Source of the DNA: [Streptosporangium] indianense
GTDB taxonomy: Bacteria; Actinomycetota; Actinomycetes; Streptomycetales; Streptomycetaceae
Direction: 5' to 3'
Assembly: GCF_021474405.1 (NCBI RefSeq)
Contig: NZ_JAKEIO010000025.1
Span: 1-64,000 of the forward strand
DNA length: 64,000 nucleotides
Positions 52,685-60,517 of the stretch are shown one piece after another (the stretch's first letter is position 1; every line of letters begins with the position of its first letter). The notes under the pieces were generated by a model. It did not search any database and had not been told where the DNA came from. It saw nothing but the letters and a program-made list of their open reading frames with translations. The position numbers and the translations under genes are program-made.

Positions 52685-53461
52685 ATGACCGAAGTATCGG
52701 TGGCCAAGGAAGATGTGGCCGCGACCGGAGAACTGGTCGTCCTGAAGAGCGTCAACAAGCACTTCGGCGCGTTGCACGTACTCCAGGACATCGACCTGAC
52801 GATCGCCCGCGGTGAAGTCGTCGTGGTCATCGGACCCTCCGGGTCCGGCAAGTCCACCCTGTGCCGCACCATCAACCGCCTGGAGACGATCGACTCCGGC
52901 TCGATCACGATCGACGGCAAGCCGCTGCCCGCCGAGGGCAAGGAACTCGCCCGGCTGCGGGCCGACGTCGGGATGGTCTTCCAGTCCTTCAACCTCTTCG
53001 CGCACAAGACCGTGCTCGAGAACGTGATGCTCGGCCAGATCAAGGTCCGCAAGAAGGACAAGAAGGCGGCCGAGGACCGGGCCCGGGCTCTGCTCGACCG
53101 GGTCGGTGTGGGCGCGCAGGCCGAGAAGTACCCGGCGCAGCTCTCCGGCGGCCAGCAGCAGCGCGTCGCCATCGCACGGGCCCTGGCCATGGAGCCGAAG
53201 GTGATGCTCTTCGACGAGCCCACCTCTGCACTCGACCCCGAGATGATCAACGAGGTGCTGGAGGTCATGCAGCAGCTCGCCCGCGACGGCATGACCATGA
53301 TCGTCGTCACCCACGAGATGGGTTTCGCACGATCAGCCGCAAACCGCGTGGTGTTCATGGCAGACGGCCGCATAGTCGAGGAGGCTGCGCCCGACCAGTT
53401 CTTCAGCAATCCGCGCAGCGACCGTGCCAAGGACTTCCTGTCGAAGATCCTGCACCACTGA
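52685..53461 (+). CDS. gluA: Glutamate ABC transporter ATP-binding protein GluA
   Basis: 258 residues, polar amino-acid ABC ATPase. Walker [20 protein letters not shown]-loop [16 protein letters not shown], signature [17 protein letters not shown], Walker [17 protein letters not shown]-loop [10 protein letters not shown]. All motifs intact. First gene of gluABCD, 74 bases before gluB. Energises import through GluB, GluC and GluD. Confidence 0.96.
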   Translation: MTEVSVAKEDVAATGELVVLKSVNKHFGALHVLQDIDLTIARGEVVVVIGPSGSGKSTLCRTINRLETIDSGSITIDGKPLPAEGKELARLRADVGMVFQSFNLFAHKTVLENVMLGQIKVRKKDKKAAEDRARALLDRVGVGAQAEKYPAQLSGGQQQRVAIARALAMEPKVMLFDEPTSALDPEMINEVLEVMQQLARDGMTMIVVTHEMGFARSAANRVVFMADGRIVEEAAPDQFFSNPRSDRAKDFLSKILHH

Positions 53462-53535
53462 CGGCGCGCGTCGCGCCCGCGACGGTCCGCGCCACCCGCA
53501 ACGACGGTTTCTCTTCACGGCAAAGGATGTTCCCA

Positions 53536-54381
53536 ATGAAGCTCCGCAAGGTCTCCGCCGCGGCCGCCACCGCTCTCGTCCTCGCTCTGACCGCCACCGC
53601 TTGTGGTGGCGACAATGGCGGTGACTCCAGCGGTTCCGGCTCCGACGGCGGCAAGACGATCAAGATCGGCATCAAGTACGACCAGCCCGGTCTGGGCCTG
53701 AAAGAGCCCGACGGTTCCTTCTCCGGCTTCGACGTGGACGTGGCGACGTACGTGGCCAAGGAGCTCGGCTACAAGCCCGACCAGATCGAGTGGGTCGAGA
53801 CGAAGAGCGCCGACCGTGAGAACGCGCTGTCCCGTGGCGACGTGAAGATGATCGCGGCCACGTATTCGATCACCGACGAGCGCAAGCAGAAGGTCGACTT
53901 CGCCGGCCCGTACCTGCTGGCCCACCAGGACCTGCTGGTGAAGGCGGACTCGGACATCAAGGAAGGCACCGACCTCAACGGCAAGAAGCTGTGCTCGGTG
54001 ACCGGCTCCACCTCGGCCCAGAACGTCAAGAAGGAGATCGCGCCGAAGGCTCAGCTGCAGGAGCTCGGCGGCTACTCGGAGTGCATCGCGGGCCTGCAGA
54101 GCGGTGCTCTTGACGCCGTGACCACGGACGACGCGATCCTCGCCGGCTTCGCAGCGCAGGACCAGTACAAGGGTCAGTTCAAGCTCACTGGACTGAAGCT
54201 GAGCAACGAGAACTACGGCATCGGTGTGAAGAAGGGCGACACCGAGACCCTGAACAAGATCAACGACGCTCTGGAGAAGATGGTCAGCGACGGCGCCTGG
54301 GAGAAGGCCGTCAAGGACAACTTCGGGCCGGCGAACTACAAGAACGAGCCGGCTCCGAAGATCGGTCAGATCGTCCAGTAA
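53536..54381 (+). CDS. gluB: Glutamate-binding lipoprotein GluB
   Basis: 281 residues from ATG 53536 (AAAGGA upstream; an in-frame ATG at 53527 is less well spaced). Signal peptide with lipobox LTATAC, then a type 2 periplasmic-binding fold: IKIGIKYDQPGLGLKEPDGS, FSGFDVDVATYVAKELGY, ENALSRGDVKMIAATYSITD, KVDFAGPYLLAHQDLLVK, and SGALDAVTTDDAILAGFA. Matches the SBP_bac_3 acidic amino acid group. Followed by a strong stem-loop before gluC. Confidence 0.95.
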   Translation: MKLRKVSAAAATALVLALTATACGGDNGGDSSGSGSDGGKTIKIGIKYDQPGLGLKEPDGSFSGFDVDVATYVAKELGYKPDQIEWVETKSADRENALSRGDVKMIAATYSITDERKQKVDFAGPYLLAHQDLLVKADSDIKEGTDLNGKKLCSVTGSTSAQNVKKEIAPKAQLQELGGYSECIAGLQSGALDAVTTDDAILAGFAAQDQYKGQFKLTGLKLSNENYGIGVKKGDTETLNKINDALEKMVSDGAWEKAVKDNFGPANYKNEPAPKIGQIVQ

Positions 54382-54431
54382 CGCGGGACTCCGCCGACGC
54401 AGGATCCCCACGATCGCCGTGGGGGTCCACA

Positions 54432-54471
54432 GCCGCGCCGCCGCCCATCGCTTCTCCGGCGGCGGCGCGGC
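54432..54471 (+). terminator. Intra-operon stem-loop between gluB and gluC
   Basis: GCCGCGCCGCCGCC (54432-54445) pairs with GGCGGCGGCGCGGC (54458-54471), a perfect 14-bp stem with a 12-base loop. Lies 50 bases after gluB, probably lowering permease relative to binding-protein expression or protecting the gluAB mRNA end. Confidence 0.75.
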
Positions 54472-54513
54472 ACGTCCGCCACCTAAGCCACACACCCGGA
54501 AGCGCGGGAGATC

Positions 54514-55188
54514 GTGTTCGACTTTCTTTCTGACTATGACGACCCGACCCTGCTGGGTGCCTTCTGGGTCACGGTTCAACTAACCGTTCTCTCGGCCGTC
54601 GGCTCCCTGATCTGGGGCACCCTGCTGGCCGCCATGCGGGTCAGCCCGGTTCCGCTGATGCGCGGATTCGGCACCGCCTATGTGAACGTCGTCCGGAACA
54701 TTCCTCTGACCGTCATCATCGTCTTCACTTCGCTCGGCCTCGCCAACATCTTCGGCGTGACGATGGGCACCGAGGATCTGAAGGACAGAGCCTTCCGGCT
54801 AGCGGTCCTCGGCCTCGTCGCCTACACCGCCGCCTTTGTCTGCGAGGCGATCCGCTCCGGCATCAACACCGTGCCGGTCGGTCAGGCTGAGGCGGCAAGG
54901 GCCATCGGGCTCAGCTTCAGCCAGGTACTGAGGCTGGTCGTACTGCCACAGGCCTTCCGCTCTGTCATCGGACCGCTGGCCAACGTGCTCATCGCGCTGA
55001 CCAAGAACACGACTGTGGCGGCCACGATCGGCGTAGCGGAGGCCGCCCTCCTGATGAAGGAAATGATCGAGAACGAGGCACAGACGCTGCTCATCGGCGC
55101 GATCTTCGCTCTCGGGTTCGTGGTACTGACCCTGCCCACCGGCCTGTTCCTCGGCTGGCTGAGCAAGCGACTGGCGGTGAAGCGATGA
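54514..55188 (+). CDS. gluC: Glutamate ABC transporter permease GluC
   Basis: 224 residues from GTG 54514. Polar amino-acid permease (HisMQ type) with about five helices; NIPLTVIIVFTSLGLAN and the EAA loop EAARAIGLSFSQVLRLVVLP contacting the ATPase. Pairs with GluD in the membrane. Its stop overlaps the GluD start (ATGA). Confidence 0.94.
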   Translation: MFDFLSDYDDPTLLGAFWVTVQLTVLSAVGSLIWGTLLAAMRVSPVPLMRGFGTAYVNVVRNIPLTVIIVFTSLGLANIFGVTMGTEDLKDRAFRLAVLGLVAYTAAFVCEAIRSGINTVPVGQAEAARAIGLSFSQVLRLVVLPQAFRSVIGPLANVLIALTKNTTVAATIGVAEAALLMKEMIENEAQTLLIGAIFALGFVVLTLPTGLFLGWLSKRLAVKR

Positions 55189-56093
55189 CGTCCGTTCTCT
55201 ACGACGCCCCCGGCCCGAGGGCCAAGCGGCGCAACGTGCTGTTCTCAGTGGTCTTCTTTGTCCTGGTGGCCCTGCTGTTGTGGTGGGTCTGGCAGACGAT
55301 GGACGAGAAGGGCCAGCTGGAGTGGGCTCTGTGGAAGCCCTTCACCACCTCGGAGGCCTGGACGACATATCTGTTGCCTGGCCTGGCCGACACCCTGAAG
55401 GCCGCGGCGCTTTCCATGGTCATCGCCCTACCGCTGGGCGCCATCCTCGGCATCGCACGCATGTCCGACCACCGCTGGGTGCGCATCCCGGCCGGCGCGG
55501 TGGTCGAGTTCTTCCGGGCCATCCCAGTGCTGTTGCTGATGCTGTTCGCCAACGAGTTCTACGTCCGCTCCACGGGCATCCCCAGCGACGAGCGGCCACT
55601 GTACGCGGTCGTCACGGGCCTGGTGCTCTACAACGCCTCGGTCCTCGCCGAGGTCGTCCGCGCGGGCATCCTCTCCCTGCCGAAGGGGCAGTCGGAGGCG
55701 GCCATGGCGATCGGGCTGCGCAAGAGCCAGACGATGTCCGGCATCCTGCTTCCGCAGGCCGTCACCGCCATGCTGCCGGCCATCGTCAGCCAGCTGGTCG
55801 TCATCGTGAAGGACACGGCACTGGGCGGCGTGATGATCGGGTTCACCGAACTGCTCAACACGCGGAGCACCCTCGCAGCCAACTACGCGAACGTCATTCC
55901 CAGCTTCATCGTGGTAGCGGTCATCTTCGTCGTGCTGAACTTCATCCTCACGTCGTTCGCCTCCTGGCTGGAGCGCAGGCTGCGGCGCAGCAAGCGGAGC
56001 ACGGGAGCTGTTCTCGGCGCTGAGAAGGTCGACGATCTCAACGCGGCCGAGGTGGGCGGCACCTACGGCACCGGCGCCGGTGGTTCTATCTGA
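55185..56093 (+). CDS. gluD: Glutamate ABC transporter permease GluD
   Basis: 302 residues, ATG overlapping the gluC stop by 4 bases. Second HisMQ-type permease: EFFRAIPVLLLMLFANEF, EAAMAIGLRKSQTMSGILLP (EAA loop). It has a longer N-terminus than GluC and a C-terminal cytoplasmic tail of about 50 residues rich in Arg/Lys then Gly. Ends the operon; a perfect 34-bp palindrome follows. Confidence 0.94.
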   Translation: MTSVLYDAPGPRAKRRNVLFSVVFFVLVALLLWWVWQTMDEKGQLEWALWKPFTTSEAWTTYLLPGLADTLKAAALSMVIALPLGAILGIARMSDHRWVRIPAGAVVEFFRAIPVLLLMLFANEFYVRSTGIPSDERPLYAVVTGLVLYNASVLAEVVRAGILSLPKGQSEAAMAIGLRKSQTMSGILLPQAVTAMLPAIVSQLVVIVKDTALGGVMIGFTELLNTRSTLAANYANVIPSFIVVAVIFVVLNFILTSFASWLERRLRRSKRSTGAVLGAEKVDDLNAAEVGGTYGTGAGGSI

Positions 56094-56112
56094 CGGCCCG
56101 ACAACGTCTCTC

Positions 56113-56146
56113 ACTGTGGCCCGCCGGGATCCCGGCGGGCCACAGT
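56113..56146 (+). terminator. Terminator of the gluABCD operon
   Basis: Perfect 34-base inverted repeat beginning ACTGTGGCCCGCCGGGA and ending TCCCGGCGGGCCACAGT, 20 bases past the gluD stop. Bases 56147-56372 hold no clear gene. Confidence 0.88.
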
Positions 56147-56372
56147 CGTACCGGGTAGGAAGCCATCCGTCCTCGACCAAGCTGACACCCCGTCGAGTGA
56201 CGAGCGAGTCGCCCGCTACCCTTGATGCGGTGCCATGATCGCCACCAACCCCTGGTCACTTGACGCAAGCACCCGCAATAGGTTGCATACGTTCTGTGAT
56301 CGTGCACCCTGCTCCACCCTCCTGTTCACCTACGTCTCTCAAGACACCACCGCGGGCAGGGGGCGTCGCGCC

Positions 56373-57980
56373 GTGGATCCGGTGATCATCGTCGGAGCGG
56401 GGCCCGTCGGGCTCACGCTCGCCCTGGCGCTGGCGCGTCAGGAGGTGCCGTGCGTCGTCCTCGACGAGGGCCCGGGCAAGGACGAACCCCGCGCGGCGCG
56501 CACCGTCGTCCTGCGCGAGGACACCGCCGCCCTGATGGAACGGCTGACCGGTGTGCCCCTCGCCGGAGCCGGTGCGCACTGGGCCGGATGGCGGTCGATG
56601 CGGCGCAAGCAGGTGATGCGCGAGGTCGTTTTCGACGGCACCGAACCCGCCCCCCTGCATATCGCCCAGCACGTGCTGACCGGGGCCCTGCGCGCGGCCC
56701 TCGCGGACGAACGGCTCGTCAAGGTCGCCGTGGACAGCCGCCTCGACGGCCTCGAACAGGAGCCCTCGGGCGTGACGGCCCACACCCGCGGCCCCAAGGG
56801 CACGTGGTGGCGCGGCAGTTACCTGGTCGGCTGCGACGGCCCCCGCTCGACCGTCCGCAAGATCCAGGACATCCGCTTCCCGGGCCGTACGGCGGTGGAA
56901 CGTCACGCCGTCGCCGCGCTCCGTACGGAACTGCCCTGGCACGACGAGGCGTTGCTGCACCGCCTGCCGCCCTGGCGCACGTCCGGCCCCTCGGCCGGCG
57001 AAGTCACCGCGCGCCCGCTGCCGGACGGCGTCTGGCGCCTGGACTGGCTCCTGCCGCCCGGCAAGGACCTGGTCACTCCCGAGCTGCTGCTCACCCGCAT
57101 CCGGGAGACCCTGGCCGGCTGGGCGGGTGGCACGACCCCGCCGTACGAGCTGCTGGACACCGGTGTCCACACCGTCCACCACCGGCTGGCCCGGCGCTGG
57201 CGCGCCGACCGGGTGTTCCTCGCCGGGGACGCGGCCCACCTGCTCGGCGCGCTGGGCACGCACGGGCTGGACGAAGGCCTGCGGGACGCCGACAACCTCG
57301 CTTGGAAACTGGCCCTGGCCTGGCACCACGGGCCGCACGAAGCGCTCCTCGACAGCTACCAGACGGAACGCCGGGCGGTCGTCGCCGCCCGGCTCCGCGC
57401 CGCCGACCAGGCGCTGCCGGTGTTGCGCGGCGGTGGAGGGCTGCGCGCCGTCGTGCCCGGCTCCTCCCGGGGGCACGACGCGCTCCTCACCGAGGGCCAC
57501 TTGGGTCACGGCCAGCTCGGCGCGCCGGGGGCGTACGCCGACTCGCCGCTCGCGCCCCAGCAACTCGAAGGGGAGGTCCCCGTCGACACACCGCTCGGAG
57601 CACCGGTCACCGACGTCCGGGTCACCGCGGAGGACGGCACCTTCGTACGGCTGCGGGACCGGCTCGGCCGCGGTGCGCTGCTCGTGGTGCTGATCGCACC
57701 GGGCACGGGCGTGTGGGAGCGCAGGCACTGGGTCAGCGCGGGCATCATGCCGCAGCTGGCGGCGGCGGTCGCTGCGCTGCCGCACCCCGCCGAGCTGCTC
57801 GTCGCGGAGAGCTACCCGGGCGCGGCCGCGCACACGGTGCTGCTGGTGCGACCCGACGGGCACCTCGTCACCGCGCTGGGCGGAGTACGCCCGGCCGATC
57901 TGTACGCGGCGGCGGAGGCGGCCGTCGGCGGTCCGGTGAGGGCACAGGCGGAGGCAGGTGCTGCGGCGGGATCACGCTGA
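56373..57980 (+). CDS. FAD-dependent aromatic-type monooxygenase
   Basis: 535 residues from GTG 56373 (AGGGGGCG upstream); an ATG-started frame from 56235 adds 46 residues lacking similarity. Flavin-dependent hydroxylase of the phenol/rifampicin type: dinucleotide fold VIIVGAGPVGLTLALALARQ, DG motif GCDGPRSTVRKI, GD motif VFLAGDAAHLLGALGTHGLD with EGLRDADNLAWKLA, and a C-terminal thioredoxin-like region (residues 400-520). Substrate unknown; the usual PPxGG after GDAAH is replaced by LLGALGTHG. Downstream dyad at 58003. Confidence 0.85.
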   Translation: MDPVIIVGAGPVGLTLALALARQEVPCVVLDEGPGKDEPRAARTVVLREDTAALMERLTGVPLAGAGAHWAGWRSMRRKQVMREVVFDGTEPAPLHIAQHVLTGALRAALADERLVKVAVDSRLDGLEQEPSGVTAHTRGPKGTWWRGSYLVGCDGPRSTVRKIQDIRFPGRTAVERHAVAALRTELPWHDEALLHRLPPWRTSGPSAGEVTARPLPDGVWRLDWLLPPGKDLVTPELLLTRIRETLAGWAGGTTPPYELLDTGVHTVHHRLARRWRADRVFLAGDAAHLLGALGTHGLDEGLRDADNLAWKLALAWHHGPHEALLDSYQTERRAVVAARLRAADQALPVLRGGGGLRAVVPGSSRGHDALLTEGHLGHGQLGAPGAYADSPLAPQQLEGEVPVDTPLGAPVTDVRVTAEDGTFVRLRDRLGRGALLVVLIAPGTGVWERRHWVSAGIMPQLAAAVAALPHPAELLVAESYPGAAAHTVLLVRPDGHLVTALGGVRPADLYAAAEAAVGGPVRAQAEAGAAAGSR

Positions 57981-58002
57981 CGCCCGCCAGGGGTGACTGG
58001 GC

Positions 58003-58036
58003 TCACTGTCACGCTGCGTCCGCATGGTGACAGTGA
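58003..58036. promoter_or_regulatory. 10-bp dyad just upstream of the cysteine operon promoter
   Basis: TCACTGTCAC (58003-58012) and GTGACAGTGA (58027-58036) are perfect arms separated by 14 bases. The arms are not GC-rich like local terminators, and the dyad ends one base before a -35 hexamer, so it is more likely an operator than the monooxygenase terminator. Confidence 0.6.
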
Positions 58037-58037
58037 G

Positions 58038-58066
58038 TTGACCCGTCCGGGCGGCCGTGGTGTACT
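58038..58066 (+). promoter_or_regulatory. Promoter of the cysteine dioxygenase operon
   Basis: TTGACC (58038-58043), 17-base spacer, TGTACT (58061-58066). Transcription from about 58073 would include the short leader ORF at 58113. Confidence 0.6.
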
Positions 58067-58112
58067 CCGGTGCGTGACCGACACCTGTGTGCGCCTGTGG
58101 CGGAGGGTCCAT

Positions 58113-58160
58113 ATGGACCTCCTCCGCTATGCGGGCTGCGTGTGTCGCCCGTCCTGCTGA
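58113..58160 (+). CDS. Cys-rich leader peptide (attenuator)
   Basis: 15 residues, MDLLRYAGCVCRPSC, too short for usual ORF finding. It has a strong ribosome site (GGAGGG, 58102-58107) and three cysteine codons at positions 9, 11 and 15, the last immediately before the stop. It resembles the actinobacterial putative leader peptides that sense cysteine through ribosome stalling. Located 96 bases upstream of a cysteine dioxygenase gene, an apt target. The RNA between leader stop and 58257 is GC-rich and can fold, but I could not assign the alternative structures by eye. Confidence 0.75.
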   Translation: MDLLRYAGCVCRPSC

Positions 58161-58256
58161 TTTCGCATTCCGCTTTCCTGTGCGCGCGCCGCGCTCTGTC
58201 CGCCGGCCACCGCGCCTCGCTCGCGAACCCTCATCAGGACCTCCAGGACGGCATCC

Positions 58257-58793
58257 GTGTCTGTATCCCCCTCCGCGATCCCCTCTGCCTCCACCGGCCC
58301 GGCTCCCACGCAGGCCGAACTCTACGACTTCGTGCGGCGCACGGCCGCCGACACCGAGCTGATCGACTCCCTGCCGCTCGACCCGGAAGGCCGCACCTGG
58401 GTGCGGCTGGAGGGGCCCGGCGGCAGTGAGGCCTGGCTGATCGGCTGGCCGCCCGGCTCGGGCACCGGCTGGCACGACCACGCCGACTCGGTCGGCGCCT
58501 TTCTGACGGCCTCGGGCGAGCTCAAGGAGAACTCGCTCGCCGCCCGGCTGCCCACGGACGGCTGGAAGACCCTGGAGCTCGCCGAGGACGTGGACCGGGA
58601 GCGCCGGCTGCGGGCCGGCCAGGGCCGCGCTTTCGGCCGGCACCACGTCCACGAGGTACTCAACGAGTCTCCCGACCGGCACGCGATCTCCGTCCACGCC
58701 TATTACCCGCCGCTCCCGCAGATCCGCCGCTACAGCCGCAGCGGCCCGGTCCTGCGACTCGAGCAGGTCGAGCGGCCGGAGGACTGGCAGTGA
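58257..58793 (+). CDS. Cysteine dioxygenase-type cupin
   Basis: 178 residues from GTG 58257 (AGGACGG upstream). Oxidises cysteine thiol to sulfinate with Fe(II) and O2. Cupin motifs: GWHDHADSVGAF supplies two His ligands (near residue 70), GRHHVHEVLNES the third; SVHAYYPPL matches the family Tyr region. Slightly shorter than mammalian CDO, as typical of bacterial forms. Overlaps the rhodanese gene by GTGA, and is preceded by the Cys-rich leader, both supporting a sulfur-metabolism role. Confidence 0.9.
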   Translation: MSVSPSAIPSASTGPAPTQAELYDFVRRTAADTELIDSLPLDPEGRTWVRLEGPGGSEAWLIGWPPGSGTGWHDHADSVGAFLTASGELKENSLAARLPTDGWKTLELAEDVDRERRLRAGQGRAFGRHHVHEVLNESPDRHAISVHAYYPPLPQIRRYSRSGPVLRLEQVERPEDWQ

Positions 58794-59209
58794 GCGCCGC
58801 ACCCGGGCCGACGGGCCACGGCACCCCACCACCGCTCGGCATCGACGAGTTGCTGGTACGCGTCCGGGCGTCCTTCGAGCGGATAGAACCGCAGGAGGCG
58901 TACGAGGCCGCCCGGGCCGGCGACGCGCTCCTGGTCGACATCCGCTACGCCGCCCTGCGCGAGCGGGACGGCCTCATCCCCGGCGCCGTGGTCGTCGAGC
59001 GCAACGAACTGGAATGGCGCCTCGACCCCCAGGGCAGCCACCGCCTCCCCGAGGCCACCGGCCACGCCCTGCGCATCGTCGTCATCTGCAACGAGGGCTA
59101 CGCGTCCACCCTGGCGGCCCAGTCCCTGCACCACCTGGGCCTGCACCGCGCCACGGACCTGGTCGGAGGGTTCCAGGCGTGGCGGAGGGCCGGGTTGCCG
59201 GTGGTGTGA
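58790..59209 (+). CDS. Rhodanese-like sulfurtransferase
   Basis: 139 residues from GTG 58790, coupled to the dioxygenase stop. Single rhodanese domain with active-site Cys in VVICNEGYASTLAAQSL, acidic DIRYAALRERDGLIPGA and the final GFQAWRRAGLPV. The loop CNEGYAS carries Glu/Tyr instead of the basic residues of classical thiosulfate sulfurtransferases. Probably handles sulfane sulfur produced alongside cysteine oxidation. Confidence 0.9.
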   Translation: MSAAPGPTGHGTPPPLGIDELLVRVRASFERIEPQEAYEAARAGDALLVDIRYAALRERDGLIPGAVVVERNELEWRLDPQGSHRLPEATGHALRIVVICNEGYASTLAAQSLHHLGLHRATDLVGGFQAWRRAGLPVV

Positions 59210-59221
59210 GAGCGAGGGCTG

Positions 59222-59677
59222 CTACGGGAGGTAGCGGCGGAAGCCCTCTGCGAGAGCTTGGAAACCGCACGCCTTGTAGAAGGTGTGGACGTACTCGTCG
59301 TCCGCTGCCAGGAGCTGGACCTTGTAGCAGCCCGCCGACTCACCCAGCCGCACGGCAGCCTCCATCAACTGACGGCCGACGCCGCGCCGCTGGAAGGACC
59401 CTGCCACCACGACGTTCTCCACGAACAGGATCGCCCTGCCTCCGCGCGTGAGGTTCGGCAGGACGATGCAGTCCGCCGTTCCGGCCAGGGTTCCGGCGGC
59501 TTCAGCCACCAGGATCGTGCGTCCCCGCTGGCTTGATATGGCTGACCAGATGGCGTCTGCGGACGTCTGGGGCAAGGGTGCGTCGTCCGGGTTCAGCTCG
59601 CTGTACAGAGCGAGCAACGACGGCAGGTCCGCTGCATCTGCCGGCCGCACATTGAACAGCCCTTGGCTCAGTCGCAC
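59222..59677 (-). CDS. GNAT acetyltransferase coupled to recX
   Basis: 151 residues from GTG 59677, three bases after the recX stop, with GAGGGG inside the recX end as ribosome site. GNAT fold: FNVRPADAADLPSLLALYSE, RAILFVENVVVAGSFQRRGV then GRQLMEAAVRL (acetyl-CoA loop QRRGVG), and YKVQLLAADDEYVHTFYKAC. Substrate unknown. Third gene of recA-recX-GNAT, so DNA damage should induce it; convergent with the rhodanese gene. Confidence 0.88.
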   Translation of the reverse strand: MRLSQGLFNVRPADAADLPSLLALYSELNPDDAPLPQTSADAIWSAISSQRGRTILVAEAAGTLAGTADCIVLPNLTRGGRAILFVENVVVAGSFQRRGVGRQLMEAAVRLGESAGCYKVQLLAADDEYVHTFYKACGFQALAEGFRRYLP

Positions 59678-59680
59678 TGC

Positions 59681-60514
59681 TCAGAACCCCTCGTCCCCGA
59701 GGAACTCCGTGTCCTCGCCCTCGTCCTCCAAGGCCTGCCGGACCACGCGCAGGGCCATGCCCTCGGAGTAGCCCTTGCGGGCGAGCATGCCTGCGAGGCG
59801 GCGGAGGCGTTTGTCGCGGTCGAGGCCGCGAGTGGAGCGGAGCTTGCGGGCGACGAGCTCGCGCGCGGTCTCCTCTTCCTGCTCGGAGTCGAGCTGGGAG
59901 ACGGCCTCGTCGATCAGCGCGGAGTCGACGCCCTTGGTACGCAGCTCCCGGGCGAGCGCGCGCCGGGCGAGGCCCCTGCCGTGGTGGCGGGACTCCACCC
60001 AGGCGTCCGCGAAGGCGCTGTCGTTGATGAGGCCGACCTCTTCGAACCGTGAGAGCACCTCCTCGGCGGCGTCGTCGGGGATCTCCCGCTTGCGCAGGGC
60101 GTCGGCGAGCTGCTTTCGGGTGCGTGGGGTCCCGGTGAGCAGGCGCAGGCAGATCGCCCGAGCCCGCTCGACCGGGTCCCCCGGAGGTGCCTCCTGCTCG
60201 GCCCTCGACGAGGAGAGGGCACCTCCGTCCTCGGCGCCGGCCGCCGCCTCACCGAAGCCGCGCCGACGACGACCGCGTCTGCCGCCCGGCCCGCCGTCAC
60301 GCGAGCCTCCGTCACGCGAGCCGCCCCCGGGGTGGCCGCCCCCGCGCGGCCCGGTGTCATTCCCGTCCCCGTACGGCCGGTCGCCCTCGTGCGGTGTGTG
60401 CCCCGGGCCGTCCGCGTCGTCCACGGCTGAGCCCGTGTCGCCTCCGGTGCCCCTCCCCCGTGGGGTACCGGAGGCGGCGTACTCGTACTCCGCCCAGTCG
60501 GTTCGCCGTGTCAC
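59681..60514 (-). CDS. recX: RecA regulatory protein RecX
   Basis: 277 residues from GTG 60514, three bases after the recA stop. Inhibits RecA filament activity. The first about 115 residues are Gly/Asp/Arg repeats, unusually long and probably disordered. Then come helical RecX repeats: RARAICLRLLTGTPRTRKQL, IPDDAAEEVLSRFEEVGLIN, DSAFADAWVESRHHGRGLAR, LRTKGVDSALIDEAVSQLD. Ends with an acidic EDEGEDTEFLGDEGF. Co-regulated with recA by LexA. Confidence 0.94.
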   Translation of the reverse strand: MTRRTDWAEYEYAASGTPRGRGTGGDTGSAVDDADGPGHTPHEGDRPYGDGNDTGPRGGGHPGGGSRDGGSRDGGPGGRRGRRRRGFGEAAAGAEDGGALSSSRAEQEAPPGDPVERARAICLRLLTGTPRTRKQLADALRKREIPDDAAEEVLSRFEEVGLINDSAFADAWVESRHHGRGLARRALARELRTKGVDSALIDEAVSQLDSEQEEETARELVARKLRSTRGLDRDKRLRRLAGMLARKGYSEGMALRVVRQALEDEGEDTEFLGDEGF

Positions 60515-60517
60515 AGG

